Assembly (NCBI GenBank): GCA_023388935.1
Contig: JAEWFG010000032.1
Location: forward strand, 14,962-78,961
DNA: 64,000 bases
Direction: 5' to 3'
From: Pseudomonadota bacterium
GTDB taxonomy: Bacteria > Pseudomonadota > Alphaproteobacteria > Rhizobiales > Xanthobacteraceae
The notes under the pieces: generated by a model
Told to the model about the DNA's origin: nothing
Database searches by the model: none
What the model saw: only the letters and a program-made list of their open reading frames with translations
Position numbers and translations under genes: made by a program
Part shown: positions 1 to 8,929 of the stretch, in pieces
Layout of the letters: each line of letters opens with the position of its first letter
How positions within the stretch are numbered: the first letter of the stretch is position 1

Positions 1-22
1 TGCATGTGCGTCCTCGTTCTGA

Positions 23-775
23 TCAGAGCGTGCGACCGGCATCGAGCTTAAGCTGGCTTCCCGTCAGGTGAGGCAATGAATCACCGAGCACGAACGCCGC
101 GTATCGGCCCAGTTCGTCCGCTTCCACCACCGATCCGAGCGGCAGCGACTGCGCGACTTTCTCCAGATACCCCGGCATATTGCGGGTCGCCTCTGTCGAA
201 GTTGTGCCGGGAACCAACGTATTGACACGCACACGATATGGCGCAAGCTCGACGGCGAGGGCATGCATCATGGCATGTACCCCTCCCTTACTCGCGGCAT
301 AGCCCATGAGGCCTGCAACTGGTTTTAGCGCGGTCGAAGACCCCGTCGCCAGGATCGATCCGCCCTCGCCTTGTTTCACCAGGATCCTTGCCGCAGCCGT
401 GACGGTGAGGAACGTGCCCGTCAGATTGACGTCGATGGTCCGTTTCCAATTGTCGAGCGTCAGATCGACGGCTGGCGTCTGGTCTCCAATTATGCCGGCA
501 TTTGCGACCGCAGCATCGATCCTGCCGAAGGTATGTTGTGCCACCTCGAAGAGGTGGCTGACGCTTTCCGGGCTAGAAATGTCCGTATAGACCGCGAGGG
601 CCTTGGCTCCATGACTCCTGATCTGGTCGGCGGTCGCATGCAGCTTCTCTTCCATCAAGCCAGCGGCAACGACACTAGCGCCCTCCGCGGCGCACGCGAG
701 AGATATCGCCTTGCCGATGCCGGATTCGGCCCCGGTGACCACAACGACCTTTCCAGAAAGATCCATAATCATCAC
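23..775 (-). CDS. SDR family NAD(P)-dependent oxidoreductase
   Basis: A 250-residue classical short-chain dehydrogenase that interconverts a hydroxyl and a ketone with NAD(P). The cofactor motif TGAESGIG lies at residues 14-21, the structural NAG at 92-94, the catalytic serine in ATGSS near 146, and YAASK supplies Tyr159 and Lys163. The GTG start overlaps the stop of the aldehyde dehydrogenase gene by GTGA, and ATG codons follow at codons 2 and 4, so translational coupling is likely. It is the last gene of a minus-strand catabolic operon with FAH-, VOC- and ALDH-family enzymes. The exact substrate cannot be read from the sequence. Confidence 0.93.
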   Translation of the reverse strand: MMIMDLSGKVVVVTGAESGIGKAISLACAAEGASVVAAGLMEEKLHATADQIRSHGAKALAVYTDISSPESVSHLFEVAQHTFGRIDAAVANAGIIGDQTPAVDLTLDNWKRTIDVNLTGTFLTVTAAARILVKQGEGGSILATGSSTALKPVAGLMGYAASKGGVHAMMHALAVELAPYRVRVNTLVPGTTSTEATRNMPGYLEKVAQSLPLGSVVEADELGRYAAFVLGDSLPHLTGSQLKLDAGRTL

Positions 776-2280
776 TCGATGTTTATGATGGCGGTTTTCT
801 TCCGCGTGAAATGCTCGAGCATCGCCTCGAGCGAGGCTTCTTTCCCCAATCCGGATTGCTTGTATCCGCCGTAGGACAAGCCGGGCTGCACCACCAGATT
901 CTGGTTCACCTGCACGATTCCTGCCTCGAGGCGCTGCACCCCCTGCATGGCTTCCTTGAGATCGCGCGTCCAGATGGTTGCGGCCAAACCGAATTGGCTA
1001 TCGTTCGCTACGTCGATCACCTCGTCGAAGTCCGTCCACGGGAACACGCACGTGACAGGGCCGAAGATCTCCTCGCGCACCAGCCTGCTGTTCGACGGAA
1101 GTCCAGTGAAGATCACGGGCCGCAGATACAGCCCCTCAGAAAACGGTCGTTCCGTGGGAAGCTGAGAGCAAAAGAATGCTTCCGCACCTGGCGTCTCGGC
1201 GCCGAGTGCGACGAACGACTGCACCCGCTCGAACTGGCTCCGAGAGATGATAGTGCCGACGTCTGTCGCTTCGTCGAGAGGATCACCAAGTCTCAGTTTG
1301 CTCAGGCGCGACCGCAAAGATGCCACGAAATCCTCGAACAACGTCTCGTGAACGAAGATGCGGCTGGCGGCCGTACAGCTTTGGCCTTGGCGGGTAAATC
1401 GCATGCCAGAGAACGCGCCTTCGACTGCTCGATCGAGGTCGGCATCCTTGCAGACGATCATCGGGCTCTTGCCGCCGAGTTCCAGCGTTACCGGGATGAG
1501 CTTATCGGCAGCAGCACGGTAGACAATGCGACCGGTGTCCACTGACCCGGTAAACGTGACTTTCCCCACTGCTGGGTGCTCGACCAAGGGAGCACCGCAC
1601 TCTTCGCCAAAGCCGGATACGACATTGACGAGTCCTTTCGGCAGCACGCCGCTGATGATCTCACAAGCTCTCAGAACGGCGAACGGAGCCTCCTCAGCCG
1701 ATTTGACCACAACAGCGTTCCCGGCAACGAACGCCGGGGCTATCTTGAGAGCCATGAGGAGCAACGGAGCATTCCAAGGGAGAATTGCTCCGATGACGCC
1801 GATCGGCTCGTGCAAAGTCATGGTCAACATTGACGGATTGAACGGGATCGTTTCGCCTTTCAGCTCGCCCGCGAGGCCGCCGTAGAAGCGGAATACATCG
1901 GCGAGAGCACCCGCCTCGACCCGCCCCTCAGTGCGCAGCGCCTTTCCCGTTTCCAGCGCGGTGAGACGCGCAAGCTCCTCCACATGTTCGGTGAGCACGC
2001 GGCCGCACTCCGCAACGATGGCTCCCCGCTCACGAGCCGGCCTCTTAGCCCACGACTTTTGGGCCGCCCGCGCCGCCATGACCGCGCAATCGACATCTAC
2101 GGCTTCGGCTCGTGCCGCCTCGGCGACGAGTTCGCCGGTTGCCGGGCTGATGATGGAGAACGTGCCGCCCTTGGCGGCGCCGCGCAGCGCTCCATCAATC
2201 AGCAGTTTGCCCGAGAGATGATGCGCAAGTTTGCGGGGATCTGGATCGGCCGCAGCCTTCCTGTTCAACACGTCGCTCAC
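772..2280 (-). CDS. NAD(P)-dependent aldehyde dehydrogenase
   Basis: A 502-residue ALDH-superfamily enzyme that oxidises an aldehyde to the acid. The oxyanion-hole motif PWN is at 168-170, the general base Glu267 sits in LELGGKSP, and the nucleophile Cys302 in GQSCTA. Length and motif order are those of a complete enzyme. It lies between the VOC and SDR genes and its stop overlaps the SDR start, so the two are probably translated together. In an aromatic meta-cleavage-like route it could oxidise a semialdehyde intermediate; that role is inferred from context only. Confidence 0.94.
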   Translation of the reverse strand: MSDVLNRKAAADPDPRKLAHHLSGKLLIDGALRGAAKGGTFSIISPATGELVAEAARAEAVDVDCAVMAARAAQKSWAKRPARERGAIVAECGRVLTEHVEELARLTALETGKALRTEGRVEAGALADVFRFYGGLAGELKGETIPFNPSMLTMTLHEPIGVIGAILPWNAPLLLMALKIAPAFVAGNAVVVKSAEEAPFAVLRACEIISGVLPKGLVNVVSGFGEECGAPLVEHPAVGKVTFTGSVDTGRIVYRAAADKLIPVTLELGGKSPMIVCKDADLDRAVEGAFSGMRFTRQGQSCTAASRIFVHETLFEDFVASLRSRLSKLRLGDPLDEATDVGTIISRSQFERVQSFVALGAETPGAEAFFCSQLPTERPFSEGLYLRPVIFTGLPSNSRLVREEIFGPVTCVFPWTDFDEVIDVANDSQFGLAATIWTRDLKEAMQGVQRLEAGIVQVNQNLVVQPGLSYGGYKQSGLGKEASLEAMLEHFTRKKTAIINIE

Positions 2281-2323
2281 AATCTTGTTCTCCGCATCAT
2301 AGACGCCAGCACCCGACGCGCCC

Positions 2324-3229
2324 CTAGGCCGCCTCCCACGCGGCGAAGTCGGAGTGATGCTCGAGCCACGCGCGAGGCGGCACAGTGCCCCATCGATTGA
2401 CGAGTTTCACATTCGACAGGTCGGGTGGACAGTCCACGACTCTCGGCTCGAAGTCTGCACCTTCGATGACCTCCATCTCGGAGGAGCATTCGACGAGGAA
2501 GCCGGCGGGATCAACGTAATAAGTGAACAGATTGTCCCCCGCGCCGTGACGCCCCGGTCCCCAGACCATCGAACGATCGACGGAATCGAGAAGGTCACCC
2601 AGCCTCATGAAATCGGTGAATTGCGCGAACTCCCAGGCAAAGTGATGCAGACCTGGCTTTGCGCTTTTGGCAACACCGACGGTGTGGTGACGCCCATCTG
2701 CGGCGCGCAGCCAAATGAGCTCGTTGTTGACAGTTCGCTCCGAGAGTTTGAGGCCAATGGCCTTGCCGAGTTCGTCGTACACCGTCCACGGATCGCGAGC
2801 GGCCAGATTCACGTGGCATATTCCTTTCGGATGGATGCCCGGACCGGGATATCGGCGCCGCTGAGTTTCGGGCACAGGCGTATGAACCTCGATGACATGT
2901 CCCTCGGAGGTGGAAAACGTCACGGAGCGCGTGATGCACTCGAGCGACGGCCGCTCGCTCAGAATGCGCAATCCAGCTTCACGAATTTTCAGTGCCGCCC
3001 GATCGACCGATCCAGCGTCCGGCGCCTCCAATCCGACGCACCTGGCCGCACTCAAAGCCGAACGATGCAGAACCAATTCTGCGTGCCTCGAGCCCGAGCT
3101 CAGAATCGCCCTGGAGTCGCTACGCTCGACCAACTGGAGACCCGAGATATCAATCGCATCTTTCACGCAGGCATCGAGGTCCTGCACATTCAGGGCCATA
3201 TAGCTCTGGCGCACCACAAGTGGGGTCAC
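2324..3229 (-). CDS. two-domain VOC protein, extradiol dioxygenase-like
   Basis: A 301-residue protein with two vicinal-oxygen-chelate domains, about 8-120 and 140-265. The second domain carries the metal-ligand pattern of type I extradiol dioxygenases: His in CHVNL, His in LHHFAWEF and Glu in FLVECSSE, with GPGRHGAGDN between. Such enzymes cleave catechol-type rings next to the hydroxyls using Fe(II) or Mn(II). The GTG start has a GGGAGG ribosome-binding site about 6 nt upstream. It is a paralogue of the VOC gene at 19531-20445, sharing the WGPGRH-x-GDN block. An isomerase or other VOC activity cannot be excluded. Confidence 0.88.
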   Translation of the reverse strand: MTPLVVRQSYMALNVQDLDACVKDAIDISGLQLVERSDSRAILSSGSRHAELVLHRSALSAARCVGLEAPDAGSVDRAALKIREAGLRILSERPSLECITRSVTFSTSEGHVIEVHTPVPETQRRRYPGPGIHPKGICHVNLAARDPWTVYDELGKAIGLKLSERTVNNELIWLRAADGRHHTVGVAKSAKPGLHHFAWEFAQFTDFMRLGDLLDSVDRSMVWGPGRHGAGDNLFTYYVDPAGFLVECSSEMEVIEGADFEPRVVDCPPDLSNVKLVNRWGTVPPRAWLEHHSDFAAWEAA

Positions 3230-3265
3230 GAAAGTCCTCCCTTCAGTTCTTTTTTTTGCCGTCGA

Positions 3266-4120
3266 TTAGGCCGCAGCCGATACTCGCGCCTCATCCTTGA
3301 TTGGATTACGCAGGATACCGAGCCCTTCAACCTCCACCTCGCATACGTCGCCGTCTTTCATGAACAACGGCGGCTTGCGAGCAAAGCCGACCCCCGCAGG
3401 AGTACCTGTTACGATCAAATCGCCCGGCTCCAGAGTGAGAACCTCACTGGCGAAGAAGACCAGATCAGCAACGCTGAAGACGAGATCGCTGGTGCTCGCA
3501 GCTTGAACGACTGTGCCGTTCAAGCGGGTTTCAAGGCGAAGACCTGCGGCCCCCTTCGGCAACTCATCGGCAGTGACGAACTCGGGGCCGAAGGCGCCGG
3601 TCCCGTCGAAATTCTTTCCGACGGTCCACTGAGGCGACTTGAATTGATAGTCCCTGATCGACGCATCATTGAAGATCGAATAGCCTGCGATATGATCGAG
3701 CGCATTCGCGCGACTTATTCGACGCCCTCCCTTTCCGACGATCGCAACGACCTCTCCTTCGAAATCGAGTTGCTCTGACACCGCCGGGCGAGCAATGGCT
3801 TCGCCATGCCCAACAAGGCTCGAAGCGAATCTTGGAAAGAATGCGGGATAGTCCGGGACGTTCTTGTAGGGGCTTTCCGCAGCGTGATCGACGTAGTTCA
3901 GCCCAACACAAATGATCTTCGGAGGGCGCGATATAGGCGGCAGAAAGTGAATCCCGGCGGGATCGAGCACCTCAACCGCCGCATTGGCTGCCGCCGCCAA
4001 TGCGCCAGCCCCCTCATTCAAAAGGGCGACCAGGCTTCGTGAGCCCAGATCCAAAAGATCACTGCCCTTCCGGACCGCGAGGCCTTCACGCCCTTCTTTT
4101 CGATAATTGACAAAACGCAC
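3266..4120 (-). CDS. fumarylacetoacetate hydrolase family protein
   Basis: A 284-residue FAH-fold enzyme. The core motifs are ICVGLNYVDHAAES, the metal ligand region LDFEGE, the NDASIRDYQ block and VTGTPAGVG. The family includes C-C hydrolases, hydratases and decarboxylases acting on acylpyruvates, commonly after ring cleavage. I place the start at the GTG at 4120, which has AGGAGGT 6 nt upstream; the frame is open further up but without a better start. It is the first enzyme gene of the operon after the GntR gene, with a 14-bp perfect palindrome in its promoter region at 4186-4199. Confidence 0.9.
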   Translation of the reverse strand: MRFVNYRKEGREGLAVRKGSDLLDLGSRSLVALLNEGAGALAAAANAAVEVLDPAGIHFLPPISRPPKIICVGLNYVDHAAESPYKNVPDYPAFFPRFASSLVGHGEAIARPAVSEQLDFEGEVVAIVGKGGRRISRANALDHIAGYSIFNDASIRDYQFKSPQWTVGKNFDGTGAFGPEFVTADELPKGAAGLRLETRLNGTVVQAASTSDLVFSVADLVFFASEVLTLEPGDLIVTGTPAGVGFARKPPLFMKDGDVCEVEVEGLGILRNPIKDEARVSAAA

Positions 4121-4185
4121 GCCTGACCTCCTGCCGTCTCTGTCGTGGCGACCGATGTGCCACCAGGCAGGCAGTCCGTCAAGAA

Positions 4186-4199
4186 TATTTTCGAAAATA
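4186..4199. promoter_or_regulatory. candidate GntR operator, perfect palindrome
   Basis: TATTTTCGAAAATA is its own reverse complement. It lies in the gap between the GntR gene and the FAH gene, 66 nt before the FAH start. Variants matching 12 of 14 positions occur at 5011-5024 and 20505-20518, both next to GntR genes. The assignment to these regulators is inference. Confidence 0.6.
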
Positions 4200-4214
4200 A
4201 GATAGATCTTCCTA

Positions 4215-4940
4215 CTATTGGTCAGTATCAAAAAGTGCGGGATCGCCTGCCAAGACGATCCGGATCGTCGCATCGAGATGGCGGCGGATCAAGAATACGG
4301 ACGCGTCGGTATCCCGCGCCAAGACGGCGGATGCAATTTCCTGGTGTTCGGCCAAGTCGTCCCTCGCAGCCTGAAGGTATTGCACTGAAAGGCGCCGGTA
4401 CCTGTCGGCCAGGTCATAGAGCTGATCTCGAAAGTGCAGCAGCCAAGGGGATCCACACGCGGCCACCAAAGAATAGTGGAAGGCTCGATGGCGCACCTCC
4501 CACTCGGAATCGATCAGGCCGTCGTCGCCGATTTTCTTCCGTCTCGAAAGTTCGTGAAGGGCAGCCACTATATTGGCCTCCCAGCGATCTCCACCCTTCT
4601 CGATCGACAGCTTTATTCCCGTAGAATCAAGCTCTTTTCGAAGAAAAGTGACGTCGAGCAGGTCGGACTTGGAGACCGAAGCTACGCGAAAACCCTTGTG
4701 CTCCTCCAGCACCACAAGACCATCGGAGGCAAGCTTCATGAGCGCCTCCCGCAACGGGCTCAGGCCGATATCATACTGCGCCTTCAACTCGTCCGAGCGC
4801 AGTCGGGCCCCTGGCTTCAGGCGACACTCGAGGATGTCTTTCCGCAACTCCCCATAGATCTCCGACGTTCGGGTCTTACCCTTCCGAACCACGTCAATGG
4901 ATTGCTCCGACTCCTGTAGATTGATCACCGATCTTGCCAC
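4215..4940 (-). CDS. GntR family transcriptional regulator, FCD domain
   Basis: About 241 residues from the GTG at 4940, chosen because GGAG lies 8 nt upstream; the frame is open to 5009 with only a TTG start there. The N-terminal winged helix (pattern IYGELRKDILECRLKPGARL then LSPLREALMKLASDGLV) is followed by an FCD ligand-binding domain with the metal/ligand His pattern HRAFHYSLVAACGSP. FCD regulators normally repress acid-catabolic operons and release on binding the acid. It sits between the catabolic operon and the divergent ABC importer. It is a close paralogue of the regulator at 20555-21352, sharing LREAL, the EEH-GF motif and the ACGSP block. Confidence 0.9.
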   Translation of the reverse strand: MARSVINLQESEQSIDVVRKGKTRTSEIYGELRKDILECRLKPGARLRSDELKAQYDIGLSPLREALMKLASDGLVVLEEHKGFRVASVSKSDLLDVTFLRKELDSTGIKLSIEKGGDRWEANIVAALHELSRRKKIGDDGLIDSEWEVRHRAFHYSLVAACGSPWLLHFRDQLYDLADRYRRLSVQYLQAARDDLAEHQEIASAVLARDTDASVFLIRRHLDATIRIVLAGDPALFDTDQ

Positions 4941-5010
4941 GCAACAGCTCCGATAGTCCGAATCTCCGCCCAACATACCGAACAATCGACAATTTACACC
5001 ACTTTCCAAT

Positions 5011-5024
5011 TATTTTCGAATATT
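5011..5024. promoter_or_regulatory. candidate GntR operator (imperfect palindrome)
   Basis: TATTTTCGAATATT matches the perfect palindrome at 4186-4199 at 12 of 14 positions. It lies in the divergent promoter region between the GntR gene (start 4940) and the ABC binding-protein gene (start 5093), where one regulator could control both directions. Confidence 0.5.
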
Positions 5025-5092
5025 TTTGACTTTTCAGATTATTCCATTAGGTTGCCGCGCTTCATAACAATCACATTTGGAGGACTCCCGAG

Positions 5093-6229
5093 ATGAACAA
5101 TGCGCGGAAGCCGGCCGCCACCTTGGCGACTCTGCTGAGCTTGCTCTCACTAAGCAGCGCGGTCGCTGCGGACGAAAAAGCCCCGTTTCGGATCGGCGCG
5201 ATCCTTTCGACCACCGGTCCGATAGCCGGCGTCGGAATCCCGGAACGCGACGGCGCCCTGCTCGCTCAGAAGTTCATCAACAGCAAGGGTGGCGTGAACG
5301 GGCGTCCGATCGAGCTTTTGATCGAGGATGACGCCTCTAACCCGGATACTGCGGTCACGCGCGCGAATGCCCTCGTCCGGTCCTCCCAAGTGCAGGCACT
5401 TATCGGCTCGACGGGGCTAGCCTCGACGGTGGCCATCGGTGGTCTCACCGATCCAATCAAATTGCCGCACGTGGCGCTAAGTGGAATCGGACCCGCTATC
5501 GAATTCAAGCGTACCTGCCTCGTACACCTTCTGGCGCCGCAGGAACTCAACGCTCGAGCTGCGCTGGTGTATGCCAAGGAGTCGATCCACGCCAAAAAAA
5601 TCGCCGTTCTGCACGATTCCGGCTATGGACAGGCCGTCTTCAACAGCATCAAACAAGTCATCTCGGATTACGGCCTGGAACTAGCGCAAGCGGAAAAGTT
5701 CGATATAGGCGCTACTGACGTCACCGCGCAGGCTGCCAAGATCAAATCGGTCGCTCCCCAAGCGGTGATCGTCATCGCTTCATCGGCCACGCCTTTCCGC
5801 AACTTGCGCGACGTGCAGATCGCGGTCCCGATCATCGGCAGCATTGCGTCGTCCTCCTACGAATATATCAAAGCAATGGGCGAGGCTTCGAACGGCGTCA
5901 TCTTTCCGGAGTTCTTGATATCGGAAGATCCGCTTCCGCATCAGAAAACATTCGTCGAACAGTTCAAAGCTGAATACGGCCGGCTGCCTAAGAACTACGA
6001 AGCGGCGGGCTGGGACGCGGTTCAACTGATCGCGAAGACTCTCGCAACTACCGCGGACGGCAACGACAATCAGAAGTTCTGTGCTGCTTTGAGAGGGCCG
6101 TTCAAGGGCACGTTGGCGGAGTACGACTTCAGCGCTGAAAATCTGACCGGCATGCAACTGTCCAGCTTCAGCTACTCCCAGGTGAAGGATGGAGCCTTCG
6201 TGAGACTGCCTTTCAGGGTTAGCCAGTGA
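5093..6229 (+). CDS. branched-chain-type ABC transporter substrate-binding protein
   Basis: A 378-residue periplasmic binding protein of the Leu/Ile/Val family (Peripla_BP_6). The signal peptide spans roughly residues 1-25 and is cleaved around VAA-DEK. The mature protein starts with the family pattern FRIGAILSTTGP. It has a GGAGG ribosome-binding site. It is the first gene of a five-gene importer operon (binding protein, two permeases, two ATPases). In soil bacteria such importers often carry aromatic or other hydrophobic acids, so the ligand is probably the substrate of the divergent catabolic operon; that is inferred from context. Confidence 0.92.
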   Translation: MNNARKPAATLATLLSLLSLSSAVAADEKAPFRIGAILSTTGPIAGVGIPERDGALLAQKFINSKGGVNGRPIELLIEDDASNPDTAVTRANALVRSSQVQALIGSTGLASTVAIGGLTDPIKLPHVALSGIGPAIEFKRTCLVHLLAPQELNARAALVYAKESIHAKKIAVLHDSGYGQAVFNSIKQVISDYGLELAQAEKFDIGATDVTAQAAKIKSVAPQAVIVIASSATPFRNLRDVQIAVPIIGSIASSSYEYIKAMGEASNGVIFPEFLISEDPLPHQKTFVEQFKAEYGRLPKNYEAAGWDAVQLIAKTLATTADGNDNQKFCAALRGPFKGTLAEYDFSAENLTGMQLSSFSYSQVKDGAFVRLPFRVSQ

Positions 6230-6277
6230 CCCGGTCTGATCCTCTAACTTCCGAACTCCATTCAGAGGCCATATCGC

Positions 6278-7162
6278 GTGTCGTTAACGCTTAGCATCCA
6301 GGCCGTTTTCGCCGGCATCACCAATGGGTTCGTCTACGCGCTGACGGGCCTGGGAATAGCAGTGATCTTTGCGGGCAGCCGGGTGGTCAATGCGATGCAA
6401 GGCGAATTTGCCGTCGTCGGGGGCATGACGGTCGCAATCGCGTTGGCCGCCGGGGCGTCCCTCCCGGTCGCGATCGCGGCTGGACTGATCTTGGGAACGG
6501 GCATTGGGCACTTCATGCACGATGCCCTCATCAACCCGATGATCCGTCGCAAGGCGAACGAAGAAAGCATGCTGCTCTTGACGATTGGCGTCGCCTTTAC
6601 TCTGTCGTCGCTGGTCCTCTTCATCGCTGGACGTGGCTCCCATCTACTGCCTGCGGTTGGGGGCAATGCCGTCCTAACGCTCGCCGGAGCCACGATCCGC
6701 GTTCACGCGATCTTTCTGATTGTGGTCGGCAGCATGTTGGTGGGCGCGCTCGCAATCTTCTTCAAACGGGCACCACTCGGGATTGCAATGGTCGCGGCGG
6801 CCCTTGATGCGGATGGAGCCGCCATCACCGGCATCAACGTCACGCGCATGCGACAGACAGCGTTCATCTTGGGTGGCGGACTCGGAGCCGTTGCAGGCAT
6901 CCTGGTCGCTCCCCTCACCGAGGTCGGCTACCAGATGGGTTTGGGGTTGACCCTGAAGGGATTCGCGGCGGCCGTCGTCGGGGGGCTGGCGAATCCGCTG
7001 GGAGCAGTGGTGGGCGGAATTCTGATCGGCCTGGTCGAATCCTTCGGCGTCGTATTCATCGCGTCGGGTTACAAGAATGTATTCGCAATGTCGGTACTGA
7101 TTGCCGTCATGATCCTCGTTCCAAACGGCATTCTCGGACGGGCCGGGCGGACAGGAGGTTGA
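6278..7162 (+). CDS. branched-chain ABC transporter permease, LivH family
   Basis: A 294-residue polytopic inner-membrane protein with the LivH opening (GITNGFVYALTGLGIAVIF) and the late permease motif around GLGLTLKGFAAAVVGGL. It has about eight hydrophobic segments. The GTG start at 6278 lies 48 nt after the binding-protein stop. With the following LivM-type permease it forms the transmembrane channel of the importer. Confidence 0.93.
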   Translation: MSLTLSIQAVFAGITNGFVYALTGLGIAVIFAGSRVVNAMQGEFAVVGGMTVAIALAAGASLPVAIAAGLILGTGIGHFMHDALINPMIRRKANEESMLLLTIGVAFTLSSLVLFIAGRGSHLLPAVGGNAVLTLAGATIRVHAIFLIVVGSMLVGALAIFFKRAPLGIAMVAAALDADGAAITGINVTRMRQTAFILGGGLGAVAGILVAPLTEVGYQMGLGLTLKGFAAAVVGGLANPLGAVVGGILIGLVESFGVVFIASGYKNVFAMSVLIAVMILVPNGILGRAGRTGG

Positions 7163-7169
7163 GGCTCAG

Positions 7170-8114
7170 ATGACCCGCAATCCTGTGCTCTGGTCTGCAG
7201 TTGCCATTCTATTCCTACTCCTGCCGAAAATCCTTCCTGCTTATGGGCTCGATCTCCTCGTGTTCGCGGCTGTCTACACGGTTGCCGGAATTGGCGTCGG
7301 AGTGCTGCTTGGTCAATGCGGCATCCTTAATCTGGCTCAATCGGTTTTCTACGCGATTGGAGCCTATGCGTCGGCTTACTGTACGGTTGAGCTTGGCCTT
7401 TCGTCATTGAGCGGAATTGCGATTGGCCTGGTGGTGAGCGGAGCGACCGCGTTCCTCATCGGCTGGCCCACGTTGCGTCTGAGTGGGTATTTCCTGGCTT
7501 TGGCGACCTTGGCCCTCAGCACTGCTGGTAGCGAGCTTTTCTTCGAATGGGACTGGCTCACTGGAGGGACCTTCGGTATCGGCGGCATTCCTCCGATCAC
7601 CATCGCAGGATTCTCGTTCCAATCACGGGAAAGCGTCTTCTATCTAACCTGGTGCTGTGTCGCATTGGCGTCCCTCGCAACGCGCAATTTGCTCTCCTCA
7701 GGACCAGGTTTGGCAATGAAGGCCATGCGATCCGAACCTGATGCCGCCGCCGTGCTTGGTATCGATCTTCATTATCTCCGACTGAAGATATTCGTGCTGT
7801 CAGCAGTGCTCGGATCTCTGGCTGGCTCTCTATTTGCACATACGGTCGGATTCGTGAGCGTTCAGAGCTTCGGCGTGGACCGCTCGATCCTCTTTCTATT
7901 GGTACCGGTCATCGGAGGAACCCGCTCACTGCTGGGTATCGTGTTGGGCGGGCTCTTCGTCGCCATCGTCCCCGAGTTGCTGAGTAAATTCGGAGACATC
8001 CATCAAGTACTCTTCGGAATGCTGCTGATCGCCGTGGTTCTTGCTTTTCCGAACGGAATTGCCGGAATCACCGGCTCGCTGCGACGAATGGTTCGCGGAC
8101 GGAACGAAGCATGA
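7170..8114 (+). CDS. branched-chain ABC transporter permease, LivM family
   Basis: A 314-residue polytopic membrane protein. The family signature LGQCGILNLAQSVFYAIGAY lies in the N-terminal third, and FVSVQSFGVDRSILFLLVPVIGG near the C-terminus. It starts 7 nt after the LivH-type gene, and its stop overlaps the ATG of the next ATPase gene by ATGA, showing a tightly coupled operon. Confidence 0.93.
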   Translation: MTRNPVLWSAVAILFLLLPKILPAYGLDLLVFAAVYTVAGIGVGVLLGQCGILNLAQSVFYAIGAYASAYCTVELGLSSLSGIAIGLVVSGATAFLIGWPTLRLSGYFLALATLALSTAGSELFFEWDWLTGGTFGIGGIPPITIAGFSFQSRESVFYLTWCCVALASLATRNLLSSGPGLAMKAMRSEPDAAAVLGIDLHYLRLKIFVLSAVLGSLAGSLFAHTVGFVSVQSFGVDRSILFLLVPVIGGTRSLLGIVLGGLFVAIVPELLSKFGDIHQVLFGMLLIAVVLAFPNGIAGITGSLRRMVRGRNEA

Positions 8115-8920
8115 TGCACATCAACACCTCCAGTACGAACGAAGCGGCTGCGGCGCAGCAGGCACCAGAAGTCCTGCTAACGCTGAATTCGATTGCGAAA
8201 AGCTTCGGCGGGCTTCACGTCTTGAGCGACATCAGCTTCTCGATTCCGGCAAACGGCATCATCGGCCTGATCGGACCAAATGGGTCGGGAAAGACAACGC
8301 TCTTTAACATAATCTCGGGCTTCATCTCCTCGGATCGTGGAGAGCTGACGTTCAACGGTATCGACATCACAGGCATGACCGTACCGCAACGTTGCAGGCA
8401 AGGTATCGTCAGGACCTTCCAGACGCCTAAACTTTTCGAGTCGCTGACCGCTCTGGAGAACGTCATGACGGGATTTCACAAGACCCGTCGCGCCGGCGTC
8501 GTTGAGAGTTTGTTGGGGAGCGCAAGATCTCGTCGGGAGATGAGCTTTGCTCGCGAAAGTGCGGCCAATATCCTCGAAGCACTGGGAATCGCCCCGCTTG
8601 CCGACTTCGACGCGTCTCGCCTCACGGCAGGACAACGCCGATCGGTTGAAATCGCGCGTGCACTGGCGTCCAAACCAAGACTGCTCATGCTCGACGAGCC
8701 GTCGACCGGATTGACCCGTGAGGAGACCTTTTCCCTCGCAAGTCTGCTGGAGCGCGTGCGTGAAGACGGCATCGCCGTGTTAGTCGTCTCCCATGACATG
8801 GAATTCATCCGCGTGACGGAAAGGACGCACGTCCTTTATTTCGGCAAGATCATTGCATCCGGCGACGTCGCGTCGCTCCAAGCCGATCCAACCGTCAGAC
8901 AGGTCTATCTCGGCAACTAG
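8111..8920 (+). CDS. ABC transporter ATP-binding protein, LivG family
   Basis: A 269-residue ATPase subunit. Walker A is GPNGSGKTT, the signature motif is LTAGQRRSVEIARALA (a variant of LSGGQ), Walker B is LLMLDEPSTGL, and the H-loop is in VVSHDMEF. LivG members carry the extra segment after Walker A seen here (RTFQTPKLFESLTALENV). The N-terminus has about 20 residues before the domain. The start overlaps the LivM-type stop. Confidence 0.93.
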   Translation: MMHINTSSTNEAAAAQQAPEVLLTLNSIAKSFGGLHVLSDISFSIPANGIIGLIGPNGSGKTTLFNIISGFISSDRGELTFNGIDITGMTVPQRCRQGIVRTFQTPKLFESLTALENVMTGFHKTRRAGVVESLLGSARSRREMSFARESAANILEALGIAPLADFDASRLTAGQRRSVEIARALASKPRLLMLDEPSTGLTREETFSLASLLERVREDGIAVLVVSHDMEFIRVTERTHVLYFGKIIASGDVASLQADPTVRQVYLGN

Positions 8921-8929
8921 GAGCAAGCG

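Noticed and set aside
2354..3778. Plus-strand open frame of 474 codons
   Set aside because: It lies entirely antisense to the VOC and FAH genes, is Arg-rich with no domain or ribosome-binding site, and results from codon bias of the opposite strand.
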